A stretch of 24,003 bases of DNA from Clostridiales bacterium (GTDB lineage Bacteria > Bacillota > Clostridia > Oscillospirales > Acutalibacteraceae), in the NCBI GenBank assembly GCA_012522615.1, contig JAAYKB010000108.1:1-24003 (forward strand), written 5' to 3'. Under the pieces are notes generated by a model. It was not told the DNA's origin. It saw only the letters and a list, made by a program, of their open reading frames with translations, and searched no databases. The position numbers and the translations under genes were made by a program. Of the stretch, positions 15,814 through 23,286 are shown one piece after another. The number at the start of each line of letters is the position of its first letter. Position 1 is the first letter of the stretch.

Positions 15814-15831
15814 GGTTTTTCACTCTCCTTA

Positions 15832-16377
15832 TTACTTGCCCTTGCCGCCGGCCTTGCCTTCCTTGCGGCGAATTACTTCGTTCGAATACTTGATACCCTT
15901 GCCCTTATAAGGTTCGGGCGGACGTTTTTTGCGAATCTCTGCCGCAAACTGTCCGACCAGCTGTTTGTCGGGACCGGATATAATGATTTTATTGGGTGCC
16001 GGGGAATCAATTGTGATGCCGGGGATTTCGCTGACTGTAACCTGATGGCTGAAGCCGAGGGTCATAATAAGATCCTTGCCCTGCTTTTGCACACGATAGC
16101 CGACACCGTTGACATCAAGCTCTTTTTTAAAGCCGTTTGTCACACCCTCAACCATGTTGGCGATAAGTGAACGGGTCAGCCCGTGAAGCGAGCGGCTTTC
16201 CTTCTCGTCGTCGGGACGGGTTACAAGGATTTCGCCGTTTTCGACCGACACCGACATCAGCGGATGAATGGTCTGCGTCAGGGTGCCGTTTGCGCCCTTA
16301 ACGGTGATAACGCCGTCGTTTATTTTAACATCGACACTCGCAGGAACGGGTATCGGTTTACGTCCGATTCTAGACAT
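15832..16377 (-). CDS. rplF: 50S ribosomal protein L6
   Basis: L6 sits near the factor-binding centre and contacts the sarcin-ricin loop. The chosen start ATG at 16377 gives 181 residues beginning MSRIGRKPIPVPASV, as in the family; the open frame extends to 16425 but that part is not L6. The C-terminal signature PEPYKGKGIKYSNEVIRRKEGK is present. The gap to rpsH is 13 nt. Confidence 0.98.
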   Translation of the reverse strand: MSRIGRKPIPVPASVDVKINDGVITVKGANGTLTQTIHPLMSVSVENGEILVTRPDDEKESRSLHGLTRSLIANMVEGVTNGFKKELDVNGVGYRVQKQGKDLIMTLGFSHQVTVSEIPGITIDSPAPNKIIISGPDKQLVGQFAAEIRKKRPPEPYKGKGIKYSNEVIRRKEGKAGGKGK

Positions 16378-16390
16378 TTCTCCGTCCTCC

Positions 16391-16792
16391 TTACCATACA
16401 AAAGCCAGGACTTCGCCGCCCACATTCTCTTTGCGCGCCTGTTTGTCGGTCATGACGCCCTTCGAAGTGGAAACAATGGCTGTGCCGATGCCCTTCATAA
16501 CCTTCGGCATGTCCTCACTGTTGGAATAGATGCGCAGGCCGGGCTTTGAAACGCGCCGCAGACCCATGAGAACCGGGGACTTGGACGGTCCCTGATACTT
16601 TAGGAAGACGCGGATTATTCCCTGCTTGCCATCCTGAATAAACTGATAATTTTTTATATATCCCTCGTCAACAAGAATCTGGGCAATAGCCTTCTTCATG
16701 TTGGAAGCGGGGATATCCACCGAATCATGCTTTGCGGAATTTGCATTTCGAATCCTTGTCAGCATATCGGCTATGGTATCGGTGATTTGCAT
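16391..16792 (-). CDS. rpsH: 30S ribosomal protein S8
   Basis: S8 binds helix 21 of 16S rRNA and is a key assembly protein; in E. coli it represses the spc operon. The 133-residue product begins MQITDTIADMLTRIRNAN and ends with the conserved VSTSKGVMTDKQARKENVGGEVLAFVW. It follows rpsN, with a 25-nt gap. Confidence 0.98.
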   Translation of the reverse strand: MQITDTIADMLTRIRNANSAKHDSVDIPASNMKKAIAQILVDEGYIKNYQFIQDGKQGIIRVFLKYQGPSKSPVLMGLRRVSKPGLRIYSNSEDMPKVMKGIGTAIVSTSKGVMTDKQARKENVGGEVLAFVW

Positions 16793-16817
16793 TCCGTCAA
16801 CCTCCTTTAGCTATTGC

Positions 16818-17003
16818 TTACCAGCTTGCCTTCCGCATACCGGGAATCTCGCCTCTGTAGGCGAGATCTCTGAAGCATATGCGGCAGATACCGTATTTGC
16901 GCAGATAGGCGTGGGGACGTCCGCAGATTTTGCAGCGGTTGTATCTGCGTGTGGAATACTTCGCCTCACGTTGCTGCCTGATTTTCAATGATGTTTTTGC
17001 CAC
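16818..17003 (-). CDS. rpsN: 30S ribosomal protein S14, zinc (type Z) form
   Basis: The 61-residue product is the short zinc-binding S14, with Cys24, Cys27, Cys40 and Cys43 as the zinc ligands and the C-terminal RDLAYRGEIPGMRKASW. The longer zinc-free form is about 100 residues. The start is GTG at 17003. It lies between rplE and rpsH with short gaps. Confidence 0.98.
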   Translation of the reverse strand: MAKTSLKIRQQREAKYSTRRYNRCKICGRPHAYLRKYGICRICFRDLAYRGEIPGMRKASW

Positions 17004-17016
17004 GTTTGTCCCCTCC

Positions 17017-17556
17017 TTATCTCTGGAACGGAGCGCCCATTAATTCGAGCAGCTCGCGCGCTTCTTCGTCGGTTTTGGCAGTGGTTACAAAACAAATATC
17101 CATGCCGCGAACCTTGTCAATTTTATCGTAATCGATTTCAGGGAAAATAAGCTGTTCCTTAATGCCCATATTGTAGCTGCCGCGTCCGTCAAAGGAGTTC
17201 GGGCTGATTCCGCGGAAGTCGCGGACGCGGGGGAGAGCGACATTAAACAGACGGTCAAGGAATTCGTACATGCGCTCACCGCGCAGGGTCACCTTTGCGC
17301 CGATATTCATGCCCGCGCGAAGCTTGAAGTTTGCAACCGACTTCTTGGCTTTGCAGACAACGGGGCGCTGACCGGTTATTGCCGAAAGGTCGGCGACAAT
17401 GGCGTCGATAATCTTTGAATTGTCACGCGCTTCGCCCGAGCTGACGTTAATGACTATCTTCTCGAGCTTTGGAATCTGCATGACGCTCTTATAGCCAAAT
17501 TTCTTCATGAGCGCAGGAGCAACCTCCTGCTTGTAATAGTCCTTCATTCTGGCCAT
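17017..17556 (-). CDS. rplE: 50S ribosomal protein L5
   Basis: L5 binds 5S rRNA and forms part of the central protuberance, touching S13 across the subunit interface. The 179-residue product starts MARMKDYYKQEVAPALMKKFGY and has the conserved ITGQRPVVCKAKKSVANFKLRAGM and FRGISPNSFDGRGSYNMGI segments. The gap to rplX is 15 nt. Confidence 0.98.
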   Translation of the reverse strand: MARMKDYYKQEVAPALMKKFGYKSVMQIPKLEKIVINVSSGEARDNSKIIDAIVADLSAITGQRPVVCKAKKSVANFKLRAGMNIGAKVTLRGERMYEFLDRLFNVALPRVRDFRGISPNSFDGRGSYNMGIKEQLIFPEIDYDKIDKVRGMDICFVTTAKTDEEARELLELMGAPFQR

Positions 17557-17571
17557 TCGCTATCAACCTCC

Positions 17572-17892
17572 TTACAGGGTTTCGCCGCAGCGCCTGCAAA
17601 TGCGCGACTTTGTTCCATCGGCGAATTTTTTATGACCGACGCGGGTCGGCTTATTGCAGTGAGGGCAGATGACCATAACCTTGGAGGCATACATAGCGCC
17701 TGCCGACTCGATAATCCCGCCGGGATCGCCCATCTTGCGGGGCTTAACATGCTTTTTCACCATGTTGCGGCCCTCGACAATGACCTTGCCCTCTTTGGGA
17801 CTCACCTCGAGCACCTTGCCTTTTTTGCCGCGGTCATCACCGCTGATAATCAGGACGGTATCGTCCTTTTTTACGTGTAGTTTTTTATTCAT
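17572..17892 (-). CDS. rplX: 50S ribosomal protein L24
   Basis: L24 is one of the two assembly initiators of the 50S subunit. The product, 106 residues from ATG 17892, carries an N-terminal KOW motif (DDTVLIISGDDRGKKGKVLEV). The C-terminal zinc-ribbon-like segment has Cys76, Cys79, Cys99 and Cys102. A GTG three codons upstream is also in frame but overlaps the GGGAGGTG binding site, so ATG 17892 is preferred. Confidence 0.97.
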   Translation of the reverse strand: MNKKLHVKKDDTVLIISGDDRGKKGKVLEVSPKEGKVIVEGRNMVKKHVKPRKMGDPGGIIESAGAMYASKVMVICPHCNKPTRVGHKKFADGTKSRICRRCGETL

Positions 17893-17907
17893 TTTAGGCA
17901 CCTCCCA

Positions 17908-18276
17908 TCAAAGCACTTCGGGGGCGAGGCTCAGGATTTTAAGATAATCCCTTTCGCGGAGCTCTCTTGCCACCGGGCCAAATATACGTGTGCCTCTGGG
18001 GTTCTTATCGTCACGAATAATAACCGCCGCATTTTCATCAAAACGTATATACGTTCCGTCCTCGCGGCGAACACCCCTGGCCGAACGAACAATAACGGCC
18101 TTAACTATCTCGCCTTTTTTCACAACGCCGCCGGGTGCCGCTTTTTTAACCGAAGCAACCACGACATCGCCGATATTTGCATACCTTCTGCCGGAACCTC
18201 CGAGAACGCGGATGCACATTAGCTCCTTCGCTCCGGTGTTGTCGGCAACTTTAAGGTAGGTCTGCTGTTGAATCAC
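17908..18276 (-). CDS. rplN: 50S ribosomal protein L14
   Basis: L14 lies at the subunit interface and contacts h14 of 16S rRNA. The 122-residue product has the typical start MIQQQTYLKVADNTGAKELMCIRVLGG and end DYLKILSLAPEVL. The start is GTG at 18276, preceded by AAAGGAGG. The TGA stop overlaps the rplX ribosome binding region. Confidence 0.98.
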   Translation of the reverse strand: MIQQQTYLKVADNTGAKELMCIRVLGGSGRRYANIGDVVVASVKKAAPGGVVKKGEIVKAVIVRSARGVRREDGTYIRFDENAAVIIRDDKNPRGTRIFGPVARELRERDYLKILSLAPEVL

Positions 18277-18305
18277 AGGTTGTTCCTCCTTTCAGTAAAG
18301 CCGAC

Positions 18306-18563
18306 TTACTTGGCCTTTACAATGATTTTGGCAACGCGCCATCTCTTATCCTTTGAAAGAGGACGGGTTTCCATTACTTCAACACGATCGCCGATTTTGC
18401 ACTCATTGTTTTCGTCATGAGCCTTCAGCTTAACGGTACGTTTAATAATTTTTTTGTAAAGCGGATGGCGGATATTGTCTTCGATAGCGACAACAACGGT
18501 TTTATCCATCTTATCGCTGACAACCAGACCAACCTGGGTTTTTCTGAGATTACGATCGCTCAT
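18306..18563 (-). CDS. rpsQ: 30S ribosomal protein S17
   Basis: S17 is an early-binding OB-fold protein of the 30S body. The 85-residue product shows RNLRKTQVGLVVSDKMDKTVVVAIE and HPLYKKIIKRTVKLKAHDENNECKIGDRVEVMETRPLSK, the hallmark sequence of the family. It is 17 nt after rpmC. Confidence 0.98.
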   Translation of the reverse strand: MSDRNLRKTQVGLVVSDKMDKTVVVAIEDNIRHPLYKKIIKRTVKLKAHDENNECKIGDRVEVMETRPLSKDKRWRVAKIIVKAK

Positions 18564-18580
18564 TGTTACTCCTCCTTCCG

Positions 18581-18796
18581 TTACGCCCCGGCGCCGTTTT
18601 TGAGTTGATTCTCGCGAACAACGGTTTTGATGATCGCAATTTCTTTCTTTACGGCTTTCAGACGCATCGGGTTGTCAAGCTGATTGATCGCGTGCTGGAA
18701 CCGCAGGTTGAACAGCTCTTCCTTGAGATCCTTAAGTCTTTTCTCAAGCTCGGCCTCGTTCATTTCGCGGATTTTTTCCATTTCATTCGCTTTCAT
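18581..18796 (-). CDS. rpmC: 50S ribosomal protein L29
   Basis: L29 lies at the polypeptide exit and helps dock the signal recognition particle. The 71-residue, mostly helical product has the conserved NEAELEKRLKDLKEELFNLRFQHA and the NPMRLKAVKKEIARIKT-like stretch. Its ATG overlaps the rplP stop (18793-18796), so it is coupled to rplP. Confidence 0.98.
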   Translation of the reverse strand: MKANEMEKIREMNEAELEKRLKDLKEELFNLRFQHAINQLDNPMRLKAVKKEIAIIKTVVRENQLKNGAGA

Positions 18797-19266
18797 GCCT
18801 GCTCACCATCCGTTTCTTCCTCGCTGGCTGCCTCGGCGGCAGGTGCGCTGTAGGCTTCGCCGGCCTTGCTCACAAACTTGCATTTGATGGGCAGTTTGTT
18901 GGCTGCAAGCCGCATTGCTTCGCGAGCCGTCTCTTCGGAAACTCCGCCAATCTCAAACATGACGCGTCCGGGCTTGACAACGGCCACCCAGTATTCGGGC
19001 GAGCCTTTGCCCGAACCCATTCGAGTTTCGGCGGGCTTTTCGGTAATCGGTTTATCCGGAAAAATCTTAATCCAAACCTGACCGCCGCGCTTGATATAAC
19101 GCGTCATGGCGATACGGGCAGCCTCAATCTGGTTGGATGAAATCCACGCGGGCTCAAGGGCAACAAGACCGTAATCACCGTAGGTTACCTCGGTGCCGCG
19201 TGTCGCTTTACCCGTCATACGTCCGCGATGGACGCGACGGTATTTGACTCTCTTGGGTAACAGCAT
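18793..19266 (-). CDS. rplP: 50S ribosomal protein L16 with an acidic C-terminal tail
   Basis: L16 organises the A-site region of the 50S subunit. The 157-residue product starts MLLPKRVKYRRVHRGRMTG and has PDKPITEKPAETRMGSGKGSPE and the FEIGGVSEETAREAMRLAANKLP segment. Most L16 proteins have about 137-144 residues; the extra dozen or so at the end are Ala/Glu-rich (AAEAASEEETDGEQA). The ATG at 19266 directly abuts the rpsC stop. Confidence 0.98.
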   Translation of the reverse strand: MLLPKRVKYRRVHRGRMTGKATRGTEVTYGDYGLVALEPAWISSNQIEAARIAMTRYIKRGGQVWIKIFPDKPITEKPAETRMGSGKGSPEYWVAVVKPGRVMFEIGGVSEETAREAMRLAANKLPIKCKFVSKAGEAYSAPAAEAASEEETDGEQA

Positions 19267-19932
19267 TTACTTGCTGCCTCCTTCCCTTTTGGGCTTGGCG
19301 GAAGCGCCCAGAACCTCGCCTCGGTATATCCACGTCTTAACGCCGATACGTCCGTAGGTTGTGTGGGCTTCGGCAAAGCCGTAGTCTATATCTGCACGAA
19401 GCGTCTGCAGCGGGATGGTGCCCTCATGGTACTGCTCGGTACGTGCAATTTCCGCGCCGTTCAGACGGCCCGAAACCTGTGTTTTAATACCCTTTACTCC
19501 CAGCTTCATGGCGCGTCCGATCGCCTGCTTCATGGCGCGGCGGAAGGATGTGCGCTTCTCGAGCTGGGCGGCAATATTTTCCGCAACCAGCTGTGCGTCG
19601 GTGTCTGGATTGCGCACCTCGACAATATTTATCAGGGTTTGCTTGCCGAGCATCTTCTGGCATTGCTGGCGAAGCTTTTCAATCTCTGCGCCGCCCTTGC
19701 CGATGACAATTCCGGGTTTTGCACAATGAATATTGATGCGCACGCGGGAAACGTCGCGCTCAATTTCAATGTTGGGCACGCCTGCGGCGTAAAGCGCCTT
19801 TTTGAGATATTCACGAATTTTATAATCCGATATCAGGGTATCGGCAAACTCGCCCTTCTTGACGAACCAGCGTGAATTCCAATCCTTGATAACACCGACT
19901 CTAAGACCGTGGGGATTGACTTTCTGTCCCAT
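19267..19932 (-). CDS. rpsC: 30S ribosomal protein S3
   Basis: S3 lines the mRNA entry tunnel and takes part in helicase activity of the ribosome. The 221-residue product begins MGQKVNPHGLRVGVIKDWNSRW. It has the KH domain with PGIVIGKGGAEIEKLRQQ and the C-domain with RAMKLGVKGIKTQVSGRLNGAEIAR. It is immediately followed by rplP and preceded by rplV at 15 nt. Confidence 0.98.
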   Translation of the reverse strand: MGQKVNPHGLRVGVIKDWNSRWFVKKGEFADTLISDYKIREYLKKALYAAGVPNIEIERDVSRVRINIHCAKPGIVIGKGGAEIEKLRQQCQKMLGKQTLINIVEVRNPDTDAQLVAENIAAQLEKRTSFRRAMKQAIGRAMKLGVKGIKTQVSGRLNGAEIARTEQYHEGTIPLQTLRADIDYGFAEAHTTYGRIGVKTWIYRGEVLGASAKPKREGGSK

Positions 19933-19947
19933 AATATTCCTCCTCGC

Positions 19948-20283
19948 TTATTCCTTTTCCTTGAGCACAAGGGTGATGTGTGAAGTCCTCTTGTTAATGC
20001 GGAACGCACGACCCTTGGCACTCGGACGGATACGCTTGAGAATAGGGCCGGGGCAGGCAAAGCACTCTGCAACATAGAGGTTGTTGCGGTCCATGTTGTG
20101 GTTTGTTTCTGCATTTGCCGCGGCCGACTGCAGCAGCTTCTCAAGATATTCGCTGGCCGCCTTTGGGGTGTTTCGTACGATTGCCAACGCGACATCAACC
20201 GGTTTGTTGCGGATGAGGTCGAGAACTATCTGTACTTTGCGTGGGGAAATACGGGCGTATTTGATTTGTGCCCTTGCTTCCAT
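19948..20283 (-). CDS. rplV: 50S ribosomal protein L22
   Basis: L22 has a long hairpin that lines the nascent peptide tunnel together with L4. The 111-residue product shows ARISPRKVQIVLDLIRNKPVD and the tunnel-hairpin segment GPILKRIRPSAKGRAFRINKRTSHITLVL, which looks normal (no insertion in the loop). It lies between rpsS and rpsC. Confidence 0.98.
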   Translation of the reverse strand: MEARAQIKYARISPRKVQIVLDLIRNKPVDVALAIVRNTPKAASEYLEKLLQSAAANAETNHNMDRNNLYVAECFACPGPILKRIRPSAKGRAFRINKRTSHITLVLKEKE

Positions 20284-20306
20284 TGCGATTCTCTCCTTTC
20301 AGCCGC

Positions 20307-20585
20307 TTAACGAGTATTTGACGTCTTGGAACCGGCGTGGCCCCTGAAGGTGCGGGTGGGGGCGAACTCGCCCAGCTTGTGTCCAACCATATCTTCGGTA
20401 ATATATACCGGAACATGCTTGCGGCCGTCGTGGACGGCAATTGTATGCCCGACAAAATCGGGGAATATTGTTGACGCCCGGCTCCAGGATTTTATGATTC
20501 GTTTCTCGCCGGCTTTGTTCATTTCCTGAATCCTTTTCAACAGCACTGGCTGTACGAAAGGACCCTTCTTTACGCTTCTACCCAT
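20307..20585 (-). CDS. rpsS: 30S ribosomal protein S19
   Basis: S19 sits in the 30S head beside S13. The 92-residue product starts MGRSVKKGPFVQPVLLKRI and has IKSWSRASTIFPDFVGHTIAVHDGRKHVPVYITEDMVGHKLGEFAPTRTF, typical of the family. It is 21 nt after rplB. Confidence 0.98.
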   Translation of the reverse strand: MGRSVKKGPFVQPVLLKRIQEMNKAGEKRIIKSWSRASTIFPDFVGHTIAVHDGRKHVPVYITEDMVGHKLGEFAPTRTFRGHAGSKTSNTR

Positions 20586-20606
20586 AAATGATGAATCTCC
20601 TTTCGC

Positions 20607-21440
20607 TTACTTGCTGTTACGGCGCTTCACAATGAAACCATCCGAACGATTGTGATTTGAGCGTGTCTTGTAGCCGAGGGCGGGCTTGCCCCACGGGGTG
20701 ACGGGTCCGGGACGGCCAATCGGGGATTTGCCTTCACCGCCACCGTGCGGGTGGTCATTCGGGTTCATGGCGGAACCGCGTACGGTGGGTCTCCAGCCCA
20801 TATGGCGCTTGCGTCCGGCCTTGCCAATCTTGACGTTTTCATGCTCGACATTGCCGACCTGACCGACGGTGGCCATACAGTTGAGCGGGATATACCGCAT
20901 TTCGCCCGAGGGCAGACGGACCATTGCCATGTTGGATTCCTTAGCCATAAGCTGCGCCATCGTGCCGGCGCTGCGGGCAAGCTGAGCTCCCTTGCCGGGA
21001 TAAAGCTCGATATTGTGGATAAATGTACCGGTCGGGATGCTCGAAAGCGGCAGGGCATTGCCCGGCTTGATGTCTGCATGGACGCCCGATATGATGGTGT
21101 CGCCCACCTTGAGCTCCTGAGGAGCAACGATGTAACGCTTCTCGCCGTCCTCATACTGTACCAGCGCGATATGGGCGCTGCGATTGGGATCGTACTCGAG
21201 TGTAAGAACCTTTGCGGGGATATCGTTCTTGTTGCGCTTGAAGTCGATTATGCGATATTTACGGCGGTTTCCCCCTCCGCGGTGGCGGATGGTGATGCGA
21301 CCGTAGCTGTTGCGGCCGGCAGCTTTAGCAATCGGCGCAAGCAGGCTTTTCTCCGGCTCCACCTTGGACAGAACGCTGTAGTCGGTAACCGACATGCCGC
21401 GCCGTCCGGGGGTGGTCGGCTTAAAGGTCTTTATTGCCAT
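20607..21440 (-). CDS. rplB: 50S ribosomal protein L2
   Basis: L2 is needed for subunit joining and peptidyl-transferase function. The 277-residue product has the OB-like centre (RGGGNRRKYRIIDFKRNK) and the SH3-like C-domain. The signature GSAMNPNDHPHGGGEG, carrying the conserved histidine near the catalytic centre, is present. A 117-nt spacer separates its start from rplW. Confidence 0.98.
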   Translation of the reverse strand: MAIKTFKPTTPGRRGMSVTDYSVLSKVEPEKSLLAPIAKAAGRNSYGRITIRHRGGGNRRKYRIIDFKRNKNDIPAKVLTLEYDPNRSAHIALVQYEDGEKRYIVAPQELKVGDTIISGVHADIKPGNALPLSSIPTGTFIHNIELYPGKGAQLARSAGTMAQLMAKESNMAMVRLPSGEMRYIPLNCMATVGQVGNVEHENVKIGKAGRKRHMGWRPTVRGSAMNPNDHPHGGGEGKSPIGRPGPVTPWGKPALGYKTRSNHNRSDGFIVKRRNSK

Positions 21441-21557
21441 GTTTGATTCACTCTCCTAATTTTTGGCTTTGCGGGATGCCGGAGGCATTAGGCGCCGCCG
21501 TATCCCATACCATGCCTGACCTGTTGCGGTCAAATGTAATACGGTTTAAAAAACAAC
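21441..21557 (-). other. 117-nt spacer between rplW and rplB
   Basis: Most neighbouring genes in this part of the cluster are less than 25 nt apart, so this gap is unusual. It holds a small hairpin (ATGCC 21476-21480, GGCAT 21484-21488) and the rplB ribosome binding site. I see no open frame with a ribosome binding site and no convincing promoter. Confidence 0.5.
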
Positions 21558-21857
21558 TTAGAACATGCCGTCAAAGAACTCGATGGTCTTGGAGTCTTTT
21601 GTAAGGGTGACGATTGCCTTTTTCCAGTCGGATGTGTAGCCCTCGTTGCGGCCCTGGCGGCGCAGGTGTCCTTTCATGCTGATGGTGTTGACCTTATCCA
21701 CCTTCACGCCGAAAATCTCCTCGACGGCCTTGGCAATCTGAATTTTATTGGCCTTTTTCGCAACCCGGAAGGTGTACTTTTTATCGGCCAATGCGCTTAC
21801 CGACTTTTCGGTTACGACAGGCGCCAGAATAATGTCACGTGCGGTTGTTGCATCCAT
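21558..21857 (-). CDS. rplW: 50S ribosomal protein L23
   Basis: L23 is at the tunnel exit and is the docking site for trigger factor and SRP. The 99-residue product starts MDATTARDIILAPVVTEKS and shows KYTFRVAKKANKIQIAKAVEEIFGVKVDKVNT. ATG at 21857 overlaps the rplD final TAA by one base (TAATG). An AGGAGGTG binding site lies inside the rplD 3' end, so L23 can probably be translated even if ribosomes stop at the rplD amber codon. Confidence 0.98.
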   Translation of the reverse strand: MDATTARDIILAPVVTEKSVSALADKKYTFRVAKKANKIQIAKAVEEIFGVKVDKVNTISMKGHLRRQGRNEGYTSDWKKAIVTLTKDSKTIEFFDGMF

Positions 21858-22480
21858 TATTTGTACACCTCCTCAATCTGGGCGACGGCATCCTTAACAA
21901 CGATAAACTTGTCGGCGTTCAGGATGTCGTAAACATTAAGGGTGTTTACCATAGCGGTCTAGACGCCGGGGATGTTGCGCGCCGATTTAATAACGGTTTC
22001 GTTCTTCTCGGGCAGAACCACAATCGCCTTGCGGTCGGCTCCCAGCGCGTTCAAGACGCTTACCATCGTCTTGGTTTTAATCTCCTCCATCTCCAGCTTG
22101 TCGAGGACGATCAGGTCGTTCGACGCAGCCTTTGCGGAAAGGGCGGATTTCATGGCAAGACGGCGCACCTTCTTGGGCAGTGCAAAGCGGAAGCTGCGGG
22201 GCTTGGGACCCAGCGCAATACCGCCGTGTGTCCACTGGGGAGAACGGGTTGATCCTTGACGCGCATGACCGGTGCCCTTCTGTCTCCACGGCTTTCTGCC
22301 GCCGCCTTTCACCTCTGCACGGGTCAGGGTCGACTGGGTGCCCTGGCGCTGGTTTGCCAGATAGTTTACCACCGCGCTGTGAAGCACGGTTTTATTCGGC
22401 TCGATGCCGAAGATTTCGTCGCTTAGCTTAATCTTACCGGTTTCTTTGCCGGTCATATCATAAACGGATACTGTAGGCAT
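21857..22480 (-). CDS. rplD: 50S ribosomal protein L4 gene interrupted by an in-frame amber codon
   Basis: L4 is an early 23S rRNA-binding protein with a loop reaching into the peptide tunnel; in E. coli it also represses its own S10 operon. The frame from ATG 22480 encodes 173 normal L4 residues, including the tunnel loop (KGGGRKPWRQKGTGHARQGSTRSPQWTHGG, about 58-87), then meets TAG at 21961-21959. Thirty-three further codons in the same frame encode a good L4 C-terminus (VNTLNVYDIL, DKFIVV, AQIEEVYK) and end in TAA at 21857-21859. The whole would be 207 residues, the family norm. The amber replaces a position that is usually lysine (NIPGV-K-T), reachable from AAG by one base change. If TAG is a real stop, the product is a 173-residue L4 lacking its C-terminal strand and helix. 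Confidence 0.93.
21959..21961 (-). other. In-frame amber (TAG) codon inside rplD
   Basis: CTA on the plus strand, read as TAG on the minus strand, in the context GGC-GTC-TAG-ACC-GCT. It is codon 174 of a 208-codon frame that is otherwise intact on both sides. See the finding for the possible explanations. Confidence 0.97.
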
Positions 22481-22498
22481 TTCGATTTCCTCCTTCCC

Positions 22499-23134
22499 TT
22501 ACGCCTTCTTAACGGTTTCGGAGAGAACCACAATACTGCCGCGGGGACCGGGAACGGCTCCGCGAACGGCAATCAGATTGTTCTCTGCGTCAACCTTGAC
22601 GACGTCAAGGTTCTGAACGGTGACACGTTCCGCGCCAAGATGTCCGGCGCCCTTTGTTCCTTTGAAAACGCGGGACGGGGATGAGTTCGCGCCCATGGAG
22701 CCCGAGTGACGGCCGACAGGACCTGTACCGTGGCTTTCCTTGAGACGGCCGAAATTCCAGCGCTTGATTACGCCGGCATAGCCTTTACCCTTGCTTGTTC
22801 CCACAACATCTACGCGGTCGCCGGGAGCAAACACGTCGGCCTTAACGATGTCGCCTACATTATAGGCGCTGCAATCGTCGAAACGGAATTCGCGCAGGGT
22901 TTTCTTGGGCGCGACGTCCGCCTTGTCAAAATGCCCTTTCATGGGCTTTGTGACCCTTTTTGCCGAAATATCGCCGAAGCCCATCTGAACTGCTGCGTAG
23001 CCGTCGTTCTCCGCGGTTTTCTTCTGAACCACGGTGCAGGGACCGGCCTCGATAACGGTCACCGGGACAACATTGCCTTTTTCGTCAAAAATCTGGGTCA
23101 TGCCAATCTTTTTGCCGATAATTCCCTTTTGCAT
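22499..23134 (-). CDS. rplC: 50S ribosomal protein L3
   Basis: L3 is an assembly initiator with a long loop that reaches the peptidyl-transferase centre. The 211-residue product starts MQKGIIGKKIGMTQIFDEKG, has GTSKGKGYAGVIKRWNF (about 112-128) and the loop segment GSMGANSSPSRVFKGTKGAGHLG (about 145-167). The gap to rplD is 18 nt. A 152-nt spacer separates it from rpsJ. Confidence 0.98.
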   Translation of the reverse strand: MQKGIIGKKIGMTQIFDEKGNVVPVTVIEAGPCTVVQKKTAENDGYAAVQMGFGDISAKRVTKPMKGHFDKADVAPKKTLREFRFDDCSAYNVGDIVKADVFAPGDRVDVVGTSKGKGYAGVIKRWNFGRLKESHGTGPVGRHSGSMGANSSPSRVFKGTKGAGHLGAERVTVQNLDVVKVDAENNLIAVRGAVPGPRGSIVVLSETVKKA

Positions 23135-23241
23135 TGTCTATACCTCCTTGGTTATTGGTTGATTCGTCCTGGGACAAACCAACTTGACCTCGCCGTGAAA
23201 TCTGACAAACCCTTTACTATATCCTTATTATAAAGAAGCGT

Positions 23242-23264
23242 GAAGTTTGGCTTTGCCAAACTTC
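23242..23264 (-). other. Hairpin in the rpsJ-rplC spacer
   Basis: GAAGTTTGG (23242-23250) and CCAAACTTC (23256-23264) form a perfect 9-bp stem with a 5-nt loop. On the minus strand it lies about 23 nt past the rpsJ stop and is followed by a mixed CTTCTTTATAAT stretch, not a clean T tract. TATAAT there has no -35 at the right distance. Confidence 0.7.
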
Positions 23265-23268
23265 CGAT

Positions 23269-23283
23269 GCGAACTCGGTTCGC
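23269..23283 (-). other. Second small hairpin in the rpsJ-rplC spacer
   Basis: GCGAA (23269-23273) and TTCGC (23279-23283) form a 5-bp stem with a 5-nt loop just after the rpsJ stop codon, four bases before the larger hairpin at 23242-23264. Confidence 0.5.
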
Positions 23284-23286
23284 AGT

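Noticed and set aside
15217..16170. Long plus-strand open frame opposite rpsE, rplR and rplF
   Set aside because: It spans three well-identified ribosomal protein genes on the other strand and has a hydrophobic, low-complexity shadow composition.
21959..22480. Treating rplD simply as a short 173-residue L4
   Set aside because: The frame after the TAG encodes a conserved L4 C-terminus and ends at the rplW start, so the gene clearly extends to 21857.
23225..23245. Internal promoter in the rpsJ-rplC spacer (TATAAT on the minus strand)
   Set aside because: No acceptable -35 sequence lies 16-18 nt upstream; TTGGCA is about 23 nt away inside the hairpin.
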